Part shown: one piece after another, positions 1 to 10,004 of the stretch
Position numbering within the stretch: position 1 is the first letter of the stretch
How the letters are laid out: every line of letters begins with the position of its first letter
Assembly (NCBI RefSeq): GCF_020447265.1
Contig: NZ_JAJADR010000003.1
Location: forward strand, 434,001 to 498,000
Length of the DNA stretch: 64,000 nt
Source: Hymenobacter lucidus
GTDB taxonomy: Bacteria > Bacteroidota > Bacteroidia > Cytophagales > Hymenobacteraceae
Direction: 5' to 3'
Notes under the pieces: model-generated
Databases searched by the model: none
What the model was told of the DNA's origin: nothing
Seen by the model: only the letters and a program-made list of their open reading frames with translations
Position numbers and translations under genes: made by a program

Positions 1-1
1 T

Positions 2-409
2 ACCACCAAGCTTACTTTTAATTCCCGCATTGAGGGCGAAAAAGTGGGGCTGCTGATAATGGGCCTCGATTACGCCTACCTCTCGCTCAGCAACCAGGGC
101 GGCAAGCTCCAACTGAGCCAAACTGTGTGCGCCGACGCCGACAAGGGCAAACCCGAAACCACCTCGGCCCCGGTGGAAATGCCGGCCGCCCAGGCCAAGC
201 AGCCCATTTATCTGCGCGTGGCGGTGAAAGCCGGAGCCAAGTGCCAGTTCAGCTATAGCTTCGACGGCCAGAGGTTCCAGCCCCTGGGTACCGAGTTTCA
301 GGCCCGGGAAGGCAAGTGGATTGGGGCCAAAGTCGGCCTGTTCTGCTCGCGCACGGCCCGGTTCAACGACTCCGGTAACGCCGACATCGACTGGTTCCGC
401 ATCGAGTAA
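2..409 (+). CDS. C-terminal fragment of a GH43-family beta-xylosidase
   Basis: The reading frame is open to the left edge, so only the last 135 residues are seen. They resemble the C-terminal concanavalin A-like beta-sandwich that follows the five-bladed propeller in GH43 xylan 1,4-beta-xylosidases: the fragment has the 'EGEKVGLLIMG' and 'YLRVAVKAG' strands and the closing segment 'SGNADIDWFRIE'. The catalytic domain lies outside the window. The next gene is xylulokinase 54 bp downstream on the same strand, which fits release of xylose followed by its catabolism. The family call rests on this one domain and its neighbours. Confidence 0.75.
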   Translation, partial: TTKLTFNSRIEGEKVGLLIMGLDYAYLSLSNQGGKLQLSQTVCADADKGKPETTSAPVEMPAAQAKQPIYLRVAVKAGAKCQFSYSFDGQRFQPLGTEFQAREGKWIGAKVGLFCSRTARFNDSGNADIDWFRIE

Positions 410-463
410 AGCGGCCGCCGGCCCCTACCCTTTCCCCTGTTTTCCACCCTTACTACTCACGCT

Positions 464-2029
464 ATGCTGCTCCTCGGAATAGATCTGGGAACCTCGTCCG
501 TCAAGGTTTCCGTCGTGGATGCCGCCACCCGGCAGTGCCTGGCCTCGGTCAGCTACCCCGACGTGGAGCGGGAAATTACGGCCCGGCAGCCGGGCTGGGC
601 CGAGCAGGACCCGCGCCAGTGGTGGCTCGACGTGCGCCAGGCCATTCTGCAGGCCCACGCCACCCAGGCCTATGATCCACAGGCAATTGGCGCCATCGGC
701 ATTGCCTACCAGATGCACGGCCTGGTGGTCGTGGATGAGCACCGGCACGTGCTGCGCGACGCCATCATCTGGTGCGACAGTCGAGCCGTACCCCACGGCG
801 CGGAGGCTTTCGAGGCCATTGGTCCGGAGCGCAGCCTGGCCCACCTGCTCAACTCGCCCGGCAACTTCACCGCCGCCAAGCTGGCCTGGGTGAAAGCCCA
901 CGAGCCCGACGTCTACGCCCGCATTGCCCAGGTGCTGCTGCCCGGCGACTTTCTGGCGTTGCAGCTCACGGGCGCGGCCACGACCAGCATTTCGGCCTTG
1001 TCGGAAGGCATCTTCTGGGACTTTGCCGAGCAGGAGCTGTCGGAGGATGTGTTCCGCTTCTTCGGCTTCGACAAAAACCTGATTCCGCCGGTGCAGCCCG
1101 TCTTTACCGCCCACGGCGCGGTGCTGGCCGCCGTGGCCGAGGAGCTGGGCCTGCGGCCGGGCATTCCGGTAACCTACAAGGCCGGCGACCAGCCCAACAA
1201 CGCCCTGTCGTTGGGGGTGCTGGAGCCGGGTGAAGTGGCGGCCACGGCTGGCACCTCGGGCGTGATTTACGCCGTCACCGACCAGCTGTTCGTCGATGCC
1301 CAGTCACGGGTGAATGCCTTTGCCCACGTCAACCACACCGCCGACCAGCCCCGCCTGGGCGTGCTGCTGTGCATCAACGGCACCGGCAGCCTCAACCGCT
1401 GGATGAAAAGCGTGGCCGGGCCCCAGCTGAGCTACCCCGAGATGAACGAGCGGGCCGCTATCGTGCCCGCCGGCGCCGACGGCCTGCTGTGTTTACCCTT
1501 CGGCAATGGTGTGGAGCGGATGCTGGCTAACGAGCCGGTGGGCGCCCATCTGCATAACATCGACCTGAATGTGCACACGCCCGGCCACCTGCTGCGGGCC
1601 GCCCAGGAAGGCGTGGCCTTTGCCTTCCGCTATGGCCTGGACATTATGCGCGAAAACGGCCTGCACCCCACCGTGGTAAAGGCCGGCAAAACCAACATGT
1701 TCCTGAGCCCGGTTTTCGCCCAGGCCTTTGCCAATGCCACCGGCCTCACTGTGGAGCTCTACCAAACCGACGGCAGCGTGGGCGCGGCCCTCGGCGCCGG
1801 CATCGGTGCCGAAGTGTACGCTACGCCCGCCGAGGCCTTTGCCCGCATGGAGCGCCTCCAAACCATTGCCCCCGACGGCGAAACAGCTATTTACGAAGCC
1901 GCTTACCAGCAGTGGAAAGAACTGTTGCTGAGCCGGCTACAGTCGGGCAAAAAACTGGCCGCTCAACCAAGAGAAGGTGATGCTCCATCTGGCGTCCGCT
2001 TTGTCGAGGCATTTCTACCGCAGCAGTAA
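464..2029 (+). CDS. xylB: Xylulokinase
   Basis: FGGY-family sugar kinase of 521 aa that phosphorylates D-xylulose to xylulose 5-phosphate in the cytoplasm. The N-terminal phosphate loop 'GIDLGTSSVKV' is at residues 5-15, the substrate-binding 'MHGLV' near 84 and 'WCDSRA' near 103, and the predicted catalytic Asp is D242 in 'AGDQPNN'. The two FGGY domains cover roughly 3-245 and 255-490. The last ~25 residues resemble nothing I know and make the protein slightly longer than the usual ~495 aa. xylA follows 92 bp downstream on the same strand, so the pair converts xylose to xylulose 5-phosphate. The xylose preference is inferred from xylA and the GH43 fragment. Confidence 0.93.
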   Translation: MLLLGIDLGTSSVKVSVVDAATRQCLASVSYPDVEREITARQPGWAEQDPRQWWLDVRQAILQAHATQAYDPQAIGAIGIAYQMHGLVVVDEHRHVLRDAIIWCDSRAVPHGAEAFEAIGPERSLAHLLNSPGNFTAAKLAWVKAHEPDVYARIAQVLLPGDFLALQLTGAATTSISALSEGIFWDFAEQELSEDVFRFFGFDKNLIPPVQPVFTAHGAVLAAVAEELGLRPGIPVTYKAGDQPNNALSLGVLEPGEVAATAGTSGVIYAVTDQLFVDAQSRVNAFAHVNHTADQPRLGVLLCINGTGSLNRWMKSVAGPQLSYPEMNERAAIVPAGADGLLCLPFGNGVERMLANEPVGAHLHNIDLNVHTPGHLLRAAQEGVAFAFRYGLDIMRENGLHPTVVKAGKTNMFLSPVFAQAFANATGLTVELYQTDGSVGAALGAGIGAEVYATPAEAFARMERLQTIAPDGETAIYEAAYQQWKELLLSRLQSGKKLAAQPREGDAPSGVRFVEAFLPQQ

Positions 2030-2121
2030 TCAATACCTGTTACAACGTCAGCCCACGACATGCTGCCTCCGCATGACCGGTACAACCAATCAAGAACGAA
2101 CCCTTTTAAAACACCCCGCAT

Positions 2122-3450
2122 ATGAGCCTCCTCACGAGCGAAAAGACCCTGTTCTCCAGCATTCCCGACATCAAGTTTGAAGGGCTGGAATCCGACAACC
2201 CGCTGGCCTTCCGCTGGTACGACGCCGGGCGCGTGGTAGCCGGCAAGCCCATGAAGGACTGGCTACGCTTTGCCGGCGCCTACTGGCACTCCTTCAACGG
2301 CAACGGCGCTGACCCTTTCGGCGAGCCGACCCACCTATTTCCCTGGGATTCGGAGCGCGACCCTATCACCGCCGCCAAAGCCAAGATGGATGCCGCCTTT
2401 GAGTTTCTGACCAAGCTCAGCCTACCCTACTACTGCTTCCACGACGTGGACGTGGTGGACTACACCAACGACGTGGCCGATAACGAGCGGCGCCTGCAGA
2501 CGATGGTGGAATACGCCCGGCAAAAGCAGCAGGAAACCGGCCTGAAGCTGCTCTGGGGCACAGCCAATCTGTTTTCCCACCGCCGCTACATGAACGGCGC
2601 GGCCACCAACCCCGATTTCCACGTGCTGGCCCACGGCGGTGCCCAGGTAAAAGCCGCCCTCGATGCCACCATTGCGCTGGGCGGTGAGAACTACGTATTC
2701 TGGGGTGGCCGGGAAGGCTACATGACGCTGCTCAACACCAATATGCAGCGCGAGCAGGAGCACTTCGCCAAATTCCTGCACACCTGCAAGGACTACGCCC
2801 GCCGCAACGGCTTCACCGGCAACTTCTTCATCGAACCCAAGCCGATGGAGCCCACCAAGCACCAGTACGACTACGACGCGGCCACCGTCATCGGCTTTTT
2901 GCGCCAGCACGGCCTGCAGGACGATTTCAAGCTGAACCTGGAAGTAAACCACGCCACGCTGGCCGGCCACACCTTCCAGCACGAGCTGCAGGTGGCCGCC
3001 GATGCCGGCATGCTGGGCTCCATGGACGCTAACCGCGGCGACTACCAGAACGGCTGGGACACCGACCAGTTCCCCAACGACATCTACGAGCTGACCGAGG
3101 CCATGCTGGTGGTGCTCGAAGCCGGCGGTTTGCAGGGCGGTGGCATCAACTTCGACGCCAAAATCCGCCGCAACTCCACCGACGTGCAGGATTTGTTCCA
3201 CGCCCACGTGGGCGGCATGGACCTCTTCGCCCGGGCCCTGATTACGGCCGACAACATCCTGCAGAAGTCGGACTACAAGCAGATCCGGCAGCAGCGCTAC
3301 GCTTCCTACGATTCGGGCGTGGGCCAGGCTTTCGAGCAGGGCCAGCTCACCCTAGAGCAGCTGCGCGACTACGCCGCCGAGAACGGCGAGCCGGCCACTA
3401 TCAGCGGCAAGCAGGAGTACCTGGAAAATATCATCAACCGCTTCATTTAA
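2122..3450 (+). CDS. xylA: Xylose isomerase
   Basis: TIM-barrel aldose-ketose isomerase of 442 aa, the usual length of the long class II form, that converts D-xylose to D-xylulose with two divalent metals. The catalytic 'CFHDVDV' is at 105-111 (H107). Metal-site residues are visible in '[15 protein letters not shown]' (E238, K240), '[17 protein letters not shown]' and '[18 protein letters not shown]'. The start gives [11 protein letters not shown], typical of Bacteroidota XylA. It follows xylB and is probably co-transcribed with it; a hairpin downstream separates it from the GH2 gene. Confidence 0.97.
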   Translation: MSLLTSEKTLFSSIPDIKFEGLESDNPLAFRWYDAGRVVAGKPMKDWLRFAGAYWHSFNGNGADPFGEPTHLFPWDSERDPITAAKAKMDAAFEFLTKLSLPYYCFHDVDVVDYTNDVADNERRLQTMVEYARQKQQETGLKLLWGTANLFSHRRYMNGAATNPDFHVLAHGGAQVKAALDATIALGGENYVFWGGREGYMTLLNTNMQREQEHFAKFLHTCKDYARRNGFTGNFFIEPKPMEPTKHQYDYDAATVIGFLRQHGLQDDFKLNLEVNHATLAGHTFQHELQVAADAGMLGSMDANRGDYQNGWDTDQFPNDIYELTEAMLVVLEAGGLQGGGINFDAKIRRNSTDVQDLFHAHVGGMDLFARALITADNILQKSDYKQIRQQRYASYDSGVGQAFEQGQLTLEQLRDYAAENGEPATISGKQEYLENIINRFI

Positions 3451-3532
3451 GTTGTGTGTACGGTATAGCCCGTCATGCAGAGTGCAGCGCAACATAACGG
3501 GCTGTACCTAACAACGGCAGCCGCCTATCGAA

Positions 3533-3580
3533 GACCTCACAGCTTTCCGCATCATTCGAAAAGTTGTGAGGTCGTTCTTT
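3533..3580 (+). terminator. Hairpin terminator after xylA
   Basis: GACCTCACA (3533-3541) pairs perfectly with TGTGAGGTC (3565-3573), and the stem continues inward with one mismatch. It is followed by GTTCTTT. A second weaker inverted repeat (AGCCCGT/ACGGGCT, about 3468-3506) lies just before it. Their position between xylA and the GH2 gene suggests that transcription of xylBA ends here and that GH2 has its own start. Confidence 0.5.
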
Positions 3581-3660
3581 GCCCCAGCCTTTACGCTCCC
3601 CCGAACGCGCCCGGTCCTCCCGCCTCACTCCACCTGGCGGCCGTTCTTTCCCCTGTTCTT

Positions 3661-6600
3661 ATGACCCTTCTTCCCTCCTTTCTGCGCCGCGTGCTGCTGG
3701 CTGGTCTGTGCAGCCTTACCCTGAGTGCCCAGGCCCAAACCGAACCCGGCCGCTTCGTACAGAACTTATCCGGCCAGGACTGGCGCCTATGGCTGGACCC
3801 GGCCGCGCCCTGGGTGCAGGACCGACTGTATGCCTCGCCCGTAGACGTGGCGCGGCTGCCAGTACACCCGCCCACCGGCGGCTGGGTGGCCCTGGCCAAA
3901 AACGAGGGCAAAACCGTGCATCTGCCTGCTACCGTGGAGCAGTTCCACTGGGGGCAGAACGGCAATTTGTTTGGGCTGAGCGGCAATTACCTGGGCGTGT
4001 CGTGGTTTACGACCCGGCTGGCGGTGCCCGCCGCGCTGCAGGGGCAGCGGGTGGTGCTGCGTTTCGAGAGCGTGCGGTTTCGGGCCGAGGTGTTCGTGAA
4101 TCAACAGCTGGCCGGCTACGACTTGATCAGCGGCACACCCTTTGAAATCGACGTCACCAAGCTGGTGCGCTACGGGCAGGACAACGAGTTGGCCGTGCGC
4201 ATCACCGACCCCAACGGCAACTTCGACTGGCGCGATTCCCAGAACTTTATGTGGGGCAGCTACCGCACCCAGCCCACCCACGGCTTCGGCGGTATCACGG
4301 GCAAGGTGGAGCTGGTGGCCACGCCGCCGGTATTCGTGCAGGATGTGTACGTGCAGAATAAGCCCGCCCTGCGCGAGGTAGACGTGCAGGTAACTACCAA
4401 TAACCAAACTGGCCAGCCCAGCAGCGGTACCCTGCGCCTGGAAGTAAAAGAACACGGCGGCACCCAAAAAACGGTGTTCACCCAGGACGTAGCCCTGGCG
4501 CAACTGCCCACGGGCCCGAGTACCAAAACCGTGACCGTGAAGGTGCCCGAGGCCAAGCTCTGGAGCGTGGAAAGCCCGAATCTGTACGAGGTAACGGCCA
4601 CCTGGACCAGTGCTGACCGCAAGAGCGACACTTACCGGCAGCGCTTCGGGTTTCGCTGGTTTGAGGTCCGCGACGTGGCCGGCGGCGACCGGCAGTTTTT
4701 CCTCAACGGCAAGCGCATTGTGCTGCGCACGGCCATATCCTGGGGCTTTTGGCCGGTGAACGGCATTGCCCCGAGCAACGCGCTGGCCCGCAAGCAGGTG
4801 GAAACGGCCAAGGCGCTGGGGCTGAACATGCTCAACTTTCACCGCACCATCGGCCAAACCAACGTGCTTGACTACGCCGACGAGCTGGGTTTGCTCTACT
4901 TTGAGGAGCCGGGCGGCAACCAGTACCCGGCCAACCTGATGAACGCCACCGACTCGTTGGGTAAAAAGCAGGCGGACTTCTACCTGACGGCCCGCACCGA
5001 GAAAGTGCTACGCATGGTGCGCCGCGACCGGAGCCACCCTTCGCTTATCATCTACAACTTCCACAACGAGCGGGGCGCCCCACCCGAGCCCCAGGACCGT
5101 ACCGAGATGAGCGCCGCCCATCAGCTCGACCCCACCCGCCTGCTCACCTACAACTCCTCCAACGGCGACCCCACGCTCAAGCCCAACCCGCGCTTTAAGC
5201 TGCACCTGCGCCCCTACGACCAGCAGTTTTACGACTACGGCTGGTTTGACCAGCACCACGCCGGCGGCCCCGGCGTGTACAACAACGCCTTATACTCAGG
5301 GCCCAACAAGTACCTGCGTTATACTGACCACAAGGACGAAATCATCTACTGGGGCGAGGACGGGGCCATCGGCACGCCGCCGCGCCTGCAGCTGATCCGG
5401 GACGAAATCCTGAAAGCCGGTAAGGACATCGGCTGGGAAAGCACCAGCTACCTGCAGTGGTACGACGCCTACGACCAATTCCTGACCAACACGCCCGGCT
5501 TCCGAGCCGCCTTCCCTACCGTGGATGCCCTTACCACGGCCATGGGCAACACGGCCTACTACTACCAGGGCCGCACCATCGAGAATATCCGCCTCAACAA
5601 CACCACCGACGGCTACGCCGTAAACGGTTGGGAGAGCATGATGCTGGAAAATCACTCCGGCATCGTGGACAATTACCGCAACCCCAAGGGCGATGTGCAG
5701 CTTATTGCCCGCTACAACCGCCCCGTGTACGTGGCCGTGAAGCTGCCCCGCAAAGTGCTGGGCGTGGGCGACACCTGCCGCGCCGACTTTCACCTCATCA
5801 ACGAAGTTGACCTCAAAGGCAAGTACAAGCTGCGCGTGCAGGCCACCGACGAGCAGGGCAGGGTAGTATTCACTAAAACCGTAGCGGTAAAAGCCACTGG
5901 CGGTACCAGATACGGCGAGCTGCTCGTGACCGGGCTGCCCATCGTGCCGGCCAGTGCGGGCTACACCACCGTGCGCGCCGAGCTGCTGCGCGGCACCACC
6001 GCCGTAGCCTCGGGCGACGACCAGCTCTACGCCGTGCGCCTGAACACGGCCGGTATTTCCGCCCAGGGCATGGTGGCCGATACCAGCGGCGTGCTCAGCG
6101 GCTACCTCAAATCGGTTGGTGTCAACTCATTTAAAGAATTCAAATCGGGGCGGCCGGTGGGCGACTACCTCCTCGTGGGGGCCTTCAACCCGCAGCAAAC
6201 CGGCAACCCGCTGGTCACCGACATTCTGGAGTGGGTAAACGAGGGCCACACGCTCATTGTGGTGGGTAACATCGACAAGTGGGCTACGCATTTGGGCCGC
6301 AAGGAAGTGGTGGATTACCGTGGCTTCAAGGAGCTGGGTACCAGCTGGTACGGCGGCAATTACTTCGTCAAAAGCCACCCGCTGTTTGCCGGCCTGCCCC
6401 AGAACTGCGTCTTCAACTGGGAATACCAGTGCTTTGCCACCTACGACCGGAGCCGTCTGGGCCTGCGCCTGTTCAACGGCGAAACCATCGTGGGCTGCGT
6501 GTCCGACCACAAAAAGGAAGTCTACTCGGCCCTGAGCGTGGTGCCCCACGGCCGGGGACGCATCATCCTCTGCGCCCTGGATATGTTCTCGACCCTGCGC

Positions 6601-6744
6601 GGGGTGAAAGCCAGCAACAAGGCCGAGGGCGACGGAGAAAACGCCGCCCTGACTTCTCTGGATACCTCGCGCGGCAACCGGGCTAACCTGGTGGGCCAGC
6701 AACTGCTGCTGAACATGTTGCGCTGGTCGGCGGCCCAGCCTTAG
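3661..6744 (+). CDS. Secreted glycoside hydrolase family 2 protein
   Basis: I place the start at the ATG at 3661 because it opens a clean Sec signal peptide (RRVLLAGLCSLTLSAQAQ); the frame is open further upstream but that part does not look like protein. Mature residues ~25-240 form the GH2 sugar-binding jelly roll, followed by an Ig-like domain and a TIM barrel. The acid/base candidate is E470 in 'IYNFHNERG' and the nucleophile candidate E566 in 'YWGEDG'. The last ~150 residues look like a glutamine-amidotransferase-like domain seen in some beta-galactosidases. At 1027 aa it fits large GH2 enzymes. The substrate (beta-galactoside, glucuronide or xylan side chain) cannot be told from sequence; the xylose locus suggests hemicellulose. 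Confidence 0.85.
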   Translation: MTLLPSFLRRVLLAGLCSLTLSAQAQTEPGRFVQNLSGQDWRLWLDPAAPWVQDRLYASPVDVARLPVHPPTGGWVALAKNEGKTVHLPATVEQFHWGQNGNLFGLSGNYLGVSWFTTRLAVPAALQGQRVVLRFESVRFRAEVFVNQQLAGYDLISGTPFEIDVTKLVRYGQDNELAVRITDPNGNFDWRDSQNFMWGSYRTQPTHGFGGITGKVELVATPPVFVQDVYVQNKPALREVDVQVTTNNQTGQPSSGTLRLEVKEHGGTQKTVFTQDVALAQLPTGPSTKTVTVKVPEAKLWSVESPNLYEVTATWTSADRKSDTYRQRFGFRWFEVRDVAGGDRQFFLNGKRIVLRTAISWGFWPVNGIAPSNALARKQVETAKALGLNMLNFHRTIGQTNVLDYADELGLLYFEEPGGNQYPANLMNATDSLGKKQADFYLTARTEKVLRMVRRDRSHPSLIIYNFHNERGAPPEPQDRTEMSAAHQLDPTRLLTYNSSNGDPTLKPNPRFKLHLRPYDQQFYDYGWFDQHHAGGPGVYNNALYSGPNKYLRYTDHKDEIIYWGEDGAIGTPPRLQLIRDEILKAGKDIGWESTSYLQWYDAYDQFLTNTPGFRAAFPTVDALTTAMGNTAYYYQGRTIENIRLNNTTDGYAVNGWESMMLENHSGIVDNYRNPKGDVQLIARYNRPVYVAVKLPRKVLGVGDTCRADFHLINEVDLKGKYKLRVQATDEQGRVVFTKTVAVKATGGTRYGELLVTGLPIVPASAGYTTVRAELLRGTTAVASGDDQLYAVRLNTAGISAQGMVADTSGVLSGYLKSVGVNSFKEFKSGRPVGDYLLVGAFNPQQTGNPLVTDILEWVNEGHTLIVVGNIDKWATHLGRKEVVDYRGFKELGTSWYGGNYFVKSHPLFAGLPQNCVFNWEYQCFATYDRSRLGLRLFNGETIVGCVSDHKKEVYSALSVVPHGRGRIILCALDMFSTLRGVKASNKAEGDGENAALTSLDTSRGNRANLVGQQLLLNMLRWSAAQP

Positions 6745-6749
6745 TCGGC

Positions 6750-7826
6750 TCAGAGCCCGGGCGGTGGGCCGTTGATAGCCTGGGCAGCGAAAGCCGGCTG
6801 CCCGTAAAGCGAGGAGCCGCGCACCACGAGCTTGGGCTTGAGCACGATGCGCTGCCCGGTAAACGTGTCAGAACGTTTTTGCAGCTGCAGAAACAGATGC
6901 ACCGCCGCCTCTCCCATTCTTTCCCCCTGCTGGTCGACCGACGTGAGCTGGGGCTTGACCATGGTCGTGAACGGCTCGTTGCTAAAGCCGGCCAGAGCCA
7001 TGTCCTGGGGCACCCGGATACCACGCTCCTCCAGTACCTGTAACGCGCCGGCAGCGGCAAAGTCGTAGGCGGCAAAGACGGCATCGGGGCGGATGCGGCC
7101 GTCGAGCAGCTGGCGCATGGCGGCAGCCCCGGCTTTTTCCCGGGAATTGGCTAGGGGCACCACTAGCTGCTCGTCGTAGGGCAGACCGTGGGCCAGCAGG
7201 GCATCGTGGTAGGCCTTGTGCCGATTATAGGTGATGTTCAAATGCTGGGGACCGGCCAAGTGGGCAATGCGGCGGCAGCCCTGCCCGATGAGGTGCTCCA
7301 TGAGCTGGTAGGCACCCCGGTAGTCGTCGGCTACCACCCCGCACACGTTCGGCATCTCGGGCATCCGGTCGAAAAACACCAGCGGAATTCCTTTGCGGCG
7401 CACCTGCTCGAAATGGTCGTAGTCGCGGGTGGTGTTGGACATCGACACGAGTACGCCGTCCACCTGGGCCTTGAGCAGGGCTTTGATGTGGGCCACCTCC
7501 CGGCCCACCTCCTCGCTCGACTGGCAGATCATCACGTTGAAGCCTGCTTGGCTGGCTAGGCGCTCAATGCCGTGCACCACGGCCGGAAAAAAAGCGCCGT
7601 TGATGTGGGGCACAATCACGCCCAGGATGTTACTGCGGCCACTGCGTAGGGAGGCGGCCATGCTGTTGGGCTGGTAGTTCAGCTTCTCGGCCAGAGCCCA
7701 CACCTGCGCCTTGGTCGCGTCGCTGACGTCGGAGGCATTGTTCAGGGCCCGGGAAATGGTGGAAACCGATAACCCCAACTCCGCCGCCAGGTCGTGAATG
7801 GAAATTCGTTTATTGCCTTTGGCCAT
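6750..7826 (-). CDS. LacI-family transcriptional regulator
   Basis: DNA-binding repressor or activator of 358 aa. The N-terminal HTH 'ISIHDLAAELGLSVSTISRA' is followed by the hinge 'NYQPNSMAASLRSGRSN' and a periplasmic-binding-protein-like effector domain (from 'ILGVIVPHI') ending with 'PQDMALAGFSNEPF'. I chose the ATG at 7826 because the HTH begins a few residues later; the frame is open upstream but unlike the family. It is convergent with the GH2 gene, with 5 bp between the stops. It probably controls the adjacent xylan/xylose genes; the ligand is unknown and I found no clear operator. Confidence 0.92.
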   Translation of the reverse strand: MAKGNKRISIHDLAAELGLSVSTISRALNNASDVSDATKAQVWALAEKLNYQPNSMAASLRSGRSNILGVIVPHINGAFFPAVVHGIERLASQAGFNVMICQSSEEVGREVAHIKALLKAQVDGVLVSMSNTTRDYDHFEQVRRKGIPLVFFDRMPEMPNVCGVVADDYRGAYQLMEHLIGQGCRRIAHLAGPQHLNITYNRHKAYHDALLAHGLPYDEQLVVPLANSREKAGAAAMRQLLDGRIRPDAVFAAYDFAAAGALQVLEERGIRVPQDMALAGFSNEPFTTMVKPQLTSVDQQGERMGEAAVHLFLQLQKRSDTFTGQRIVLKPKLVVRGSSLYGQPAFAAQAINGPPPGL

Positions 7827-8624
7827 GATTGTCGCTCCAGATTTCGACGCGCGTCCTGACCCTGGGGGCAGAGTGACCCGTGGTAGCAGGTCTCTGTAGC
7901 GTTGGGTAAGCGCGTCGATCAACTGAGCACAGTGGCCCTTGCCAGAACTACGCGTAGCCGCTCGTCGTCAGCGAAGCTACACCGTTTACGCGGATGCCTA
8001 AAATTTTAGCTCCGTAAATACGACTCCAGAGGTATATCCTGAAGCAGGAAGCCGGTCAGGCAGAACGTTAGCCCGGGAAGCTCCTGTTCTTCGGTAAAGC
8101 GAATTGGTCAGGACGCGTAGTAATCGGCTCATGATAGAAAAACAGAGGCGGACCTAGATGTCGCTCCGTAGGCCAGCGGCATCAGGCAGACTGTGGTGCC
8201 GCGCACCCGCAAGGAACAGGTGCCGGAAGTCAGTGGTTTAACACCCTGTCTAATTCCCAACCGGGGCATTGCGTAGGCTCCCATACCACTTGCTTCCTGC
8301 TCATGGCACCACTCCCTGCCTCGGTCGGCTCTGGCCTCTGGGTACAAGCTAGAATACGCCCTGCCTCTCTTTCTCGTCGGCACCTCTCCTCGTTCAAGCG
8401 CTGCTCTAAGTAATCTGCAGCGCCTCTGCAACACTCATTTGCTTGGCCGTTCCTCGCTTACCATCGTGGAGCTTCAACAGCATCCGCGGGCAAGGGAAGT
8501 TAGCATTCTCAGTATTCCCGGTCTAGTCAAAAAGCGCCCTGGTCTCACTGGCCACCTTGACGGTGACCTGTCCGATGCGGGCCGCGCGCCGCTGGCTGCT
8601 GGGGGCTGAATAGGCAGCCCGAAT
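7827..8624. other. Intergenic stretch with no supported gene
   Basis: About 800 bp between the LacI-type regulator and the alpha/beta hydrolase. Short open frames exist on both strands (for example 8129-8434, minus) but none has a recognisable motif or family likeness. I see no RNA gene or repeat here. It may be decayed sequence. Confidence 0.5.
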
Positions 8625-8669
8625 GCACAGGCCCGGGGAGACCTTGCCCCGCCGGCGCCTGTGCTTTTT
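8625..8669 (+). terminator. Hairpin with U-tract, plus-strand polarity
   Basis: GCACAGGC (8625-8632) pairs with GCCTGTGC (8657-8664), with an inner GC-rich stem (CCGGGG/CCCCG), followed by TTTTT. The polarity is plus, yet no plus-strand gene lies just upstream, so it may end a lost gene. It sits directly after the minus-strand hydrolase gene and could also act in that direction. Confidence 0.4.
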
Positions 8670-8698
8670 ACAAAATCGCTGGTCGCGCGGGGGCTACG

Positions 8699-9523
8699 TT
8701 ATGAGGCCTCAATAAAGGCCAGCATGTCGGCGTTGATCGTCGCGGCTTCGGTAGCGGGCATGCCGTGGGGAAAGCCGGGGTAGGAAATCAGTTGGCCGTG
8801 TTGCAGCAGTTTAATGGACTTGGCACCGCTGATGGCAAAGGGCACGATTTGGTCATCCTCGCCGTGGAGTACTAGCACCGGCAGGTCCACGCTTTTGAGG
8901 TCGTCAGTGAAATCGGTTTCCGAGAAGGCCGCAATGCCAAAGTAGTGCGCATTGGCTCCACCGCTCATGCCCTGCCGCCACCAGTTGTCACGAATGCCCT
9001 GCTTCACTTGTGCCCCCTCGCGGTTGTAGCCGTAGAACGGGAGCGTGAACTCCTGAAAGTACTGCGCGCGGTTGGTGGCCGTGCCTTCACGAATTTCATC
9101 AAATACGGACATGGGCACGCCGTCGGGATTGGCGGGCGTTTGTAGCATCAATGGCGTAACGGCACTGATGAGCACCACTTTGGCCACGCGGCCTTTGGCA
9201 GCGCGGGCAGCATAGCGGATGGCGACGCCCCCTCCCGTCGAGTGACCAATGTGGACGGCATTGTGCAGATCGAGGTGGTCAGCTAGCTCCAGGATATCGG
9301 CCACATAGGTATCCATGTCGTGGCCGGTTGCGGTTTGTGACGAGCGGCCATGTCCCCGGCGGTCAGCTGCAATAACCCGGTAGCCCTTGTTCAAGAAAAA
9401 CATCAGTTGGGCGTCCCAGTCATCGCTCGATAGCGGCCACCCGTGGTGGAATACGAGCGGCTGGCCCGTGCCCCAGTCCTTGTAGTAGATTTCAGTTCCG
9501 TCCTTTACTGTGACTTTTGGCAT
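8699..9523 (-). CDS. Alpha/beta hydrolase, non-haem chloroperoxidase/arylesterase type
   Basis: Single-domain alpha/beta hydrolase of 274 aa, the usual length for this subfamily. Catalytic residues are visible: nucleophile S95 in 'GHSTGG', acid D224 in 'HGEDDQIVP' and base H253 in 'PGFPHGMP'. The oxyanion region is 'HHGWPLSSDDW' and the strand-4 motif 'ADRRGHGRS'. Members hydrolyse aryl esters and can show perhydrolase (cofactor-free haloperoxidase) activity. No signal peptide, so it is cytoplasmic. It stands alone, flanked by non-coding DNA on both sides. The natural substrate is not evident. Confidence 0.9.
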   Translation of the reverse strand: MPKVTVKDGTEIYYKDWGTGQPLVFHHGWPLSSDDWDAQLMFFLNKGYRVIAADRRGHGRSSQTATGHDMDTYVADILELADHLDLHNAVHIGHSTGGGVAIRYAARAAKGRVAKVVLISAVTPLMLQTPANPDGVPMSVFDEIREGTATNRAQYFQEFTLPFYGYNREGAQVKQGIRDNWWRQGMSGGANAHYFGIAAFSETDFTDDLKSVDLPVLVLHGEDDQIVPFAISGAKSIKLLQHGQLISYPGFPHGMPATEAATINADMLAFIEAS

Positions 9524-10004
9524 ACCTCGTTGCTTTAAAGTGAGTTGAACAATAAAAAAATCAAAAAGGAATCGATTCTTCGCAGAGCCCAGTAGTAGAA
9601 GGCGTACGTCCTGCTGTGGCTGCTCTCGGGCGAAGGCCGCGCCCAGGCCGGGGCAAGCATCCAGGGGCCCTCATCATCAGCCGCCAGAGGCCAGGCGCTG
9701 CGCAATATACTGGCTTAGCTCGACGCTACCTAGTAGGGTACCGGCCGGTAGGCTACCCTGCCTTTGCCGCTAGTATCTGCTCCTGGTGAGGTTGAGTACC
9801 TCGTCTTTGCCAATGGCGGGTAGTTCGTTGCCCAATCACACCTTGGGTGAGTACCAGTACAGCACACGGCAAACTGCTGCCCAAAGGCCCAGTCATCATT
9901 GAGAACTGCTCAATGAGTACCCCTGCCTGACCAGATGAACAGGTCTGCTATTGGCTTCAAATGTAGAAGGCCCCGGGCAGGATAAAAGGGAACGCAGGCA
10001 GAGA
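9524..10004. other. Intergenic stretch with no supported gene
   Basis: 481 bp between the hydrolase and the small lipoprotein. The 60 bp next to the hydrolase start are AT-rich (runs of A at 9555-9580) and may hold its promoter, but no TAnnTTTG element is evident. The rest reads as interrupted frames in all six phases. Confidence 0.4.

Noticed and set aside
3787..4857. 356-codon antisense frame within the GH2 gene
   Set aside because: Same composition artefact; the GH2 frame has clear family motifs across this stretch.
8129..8434. Possible 101-codon gene on the minus strand
   Set aside because: No motif, no plausible composition and surrounding DNA looks decayed.
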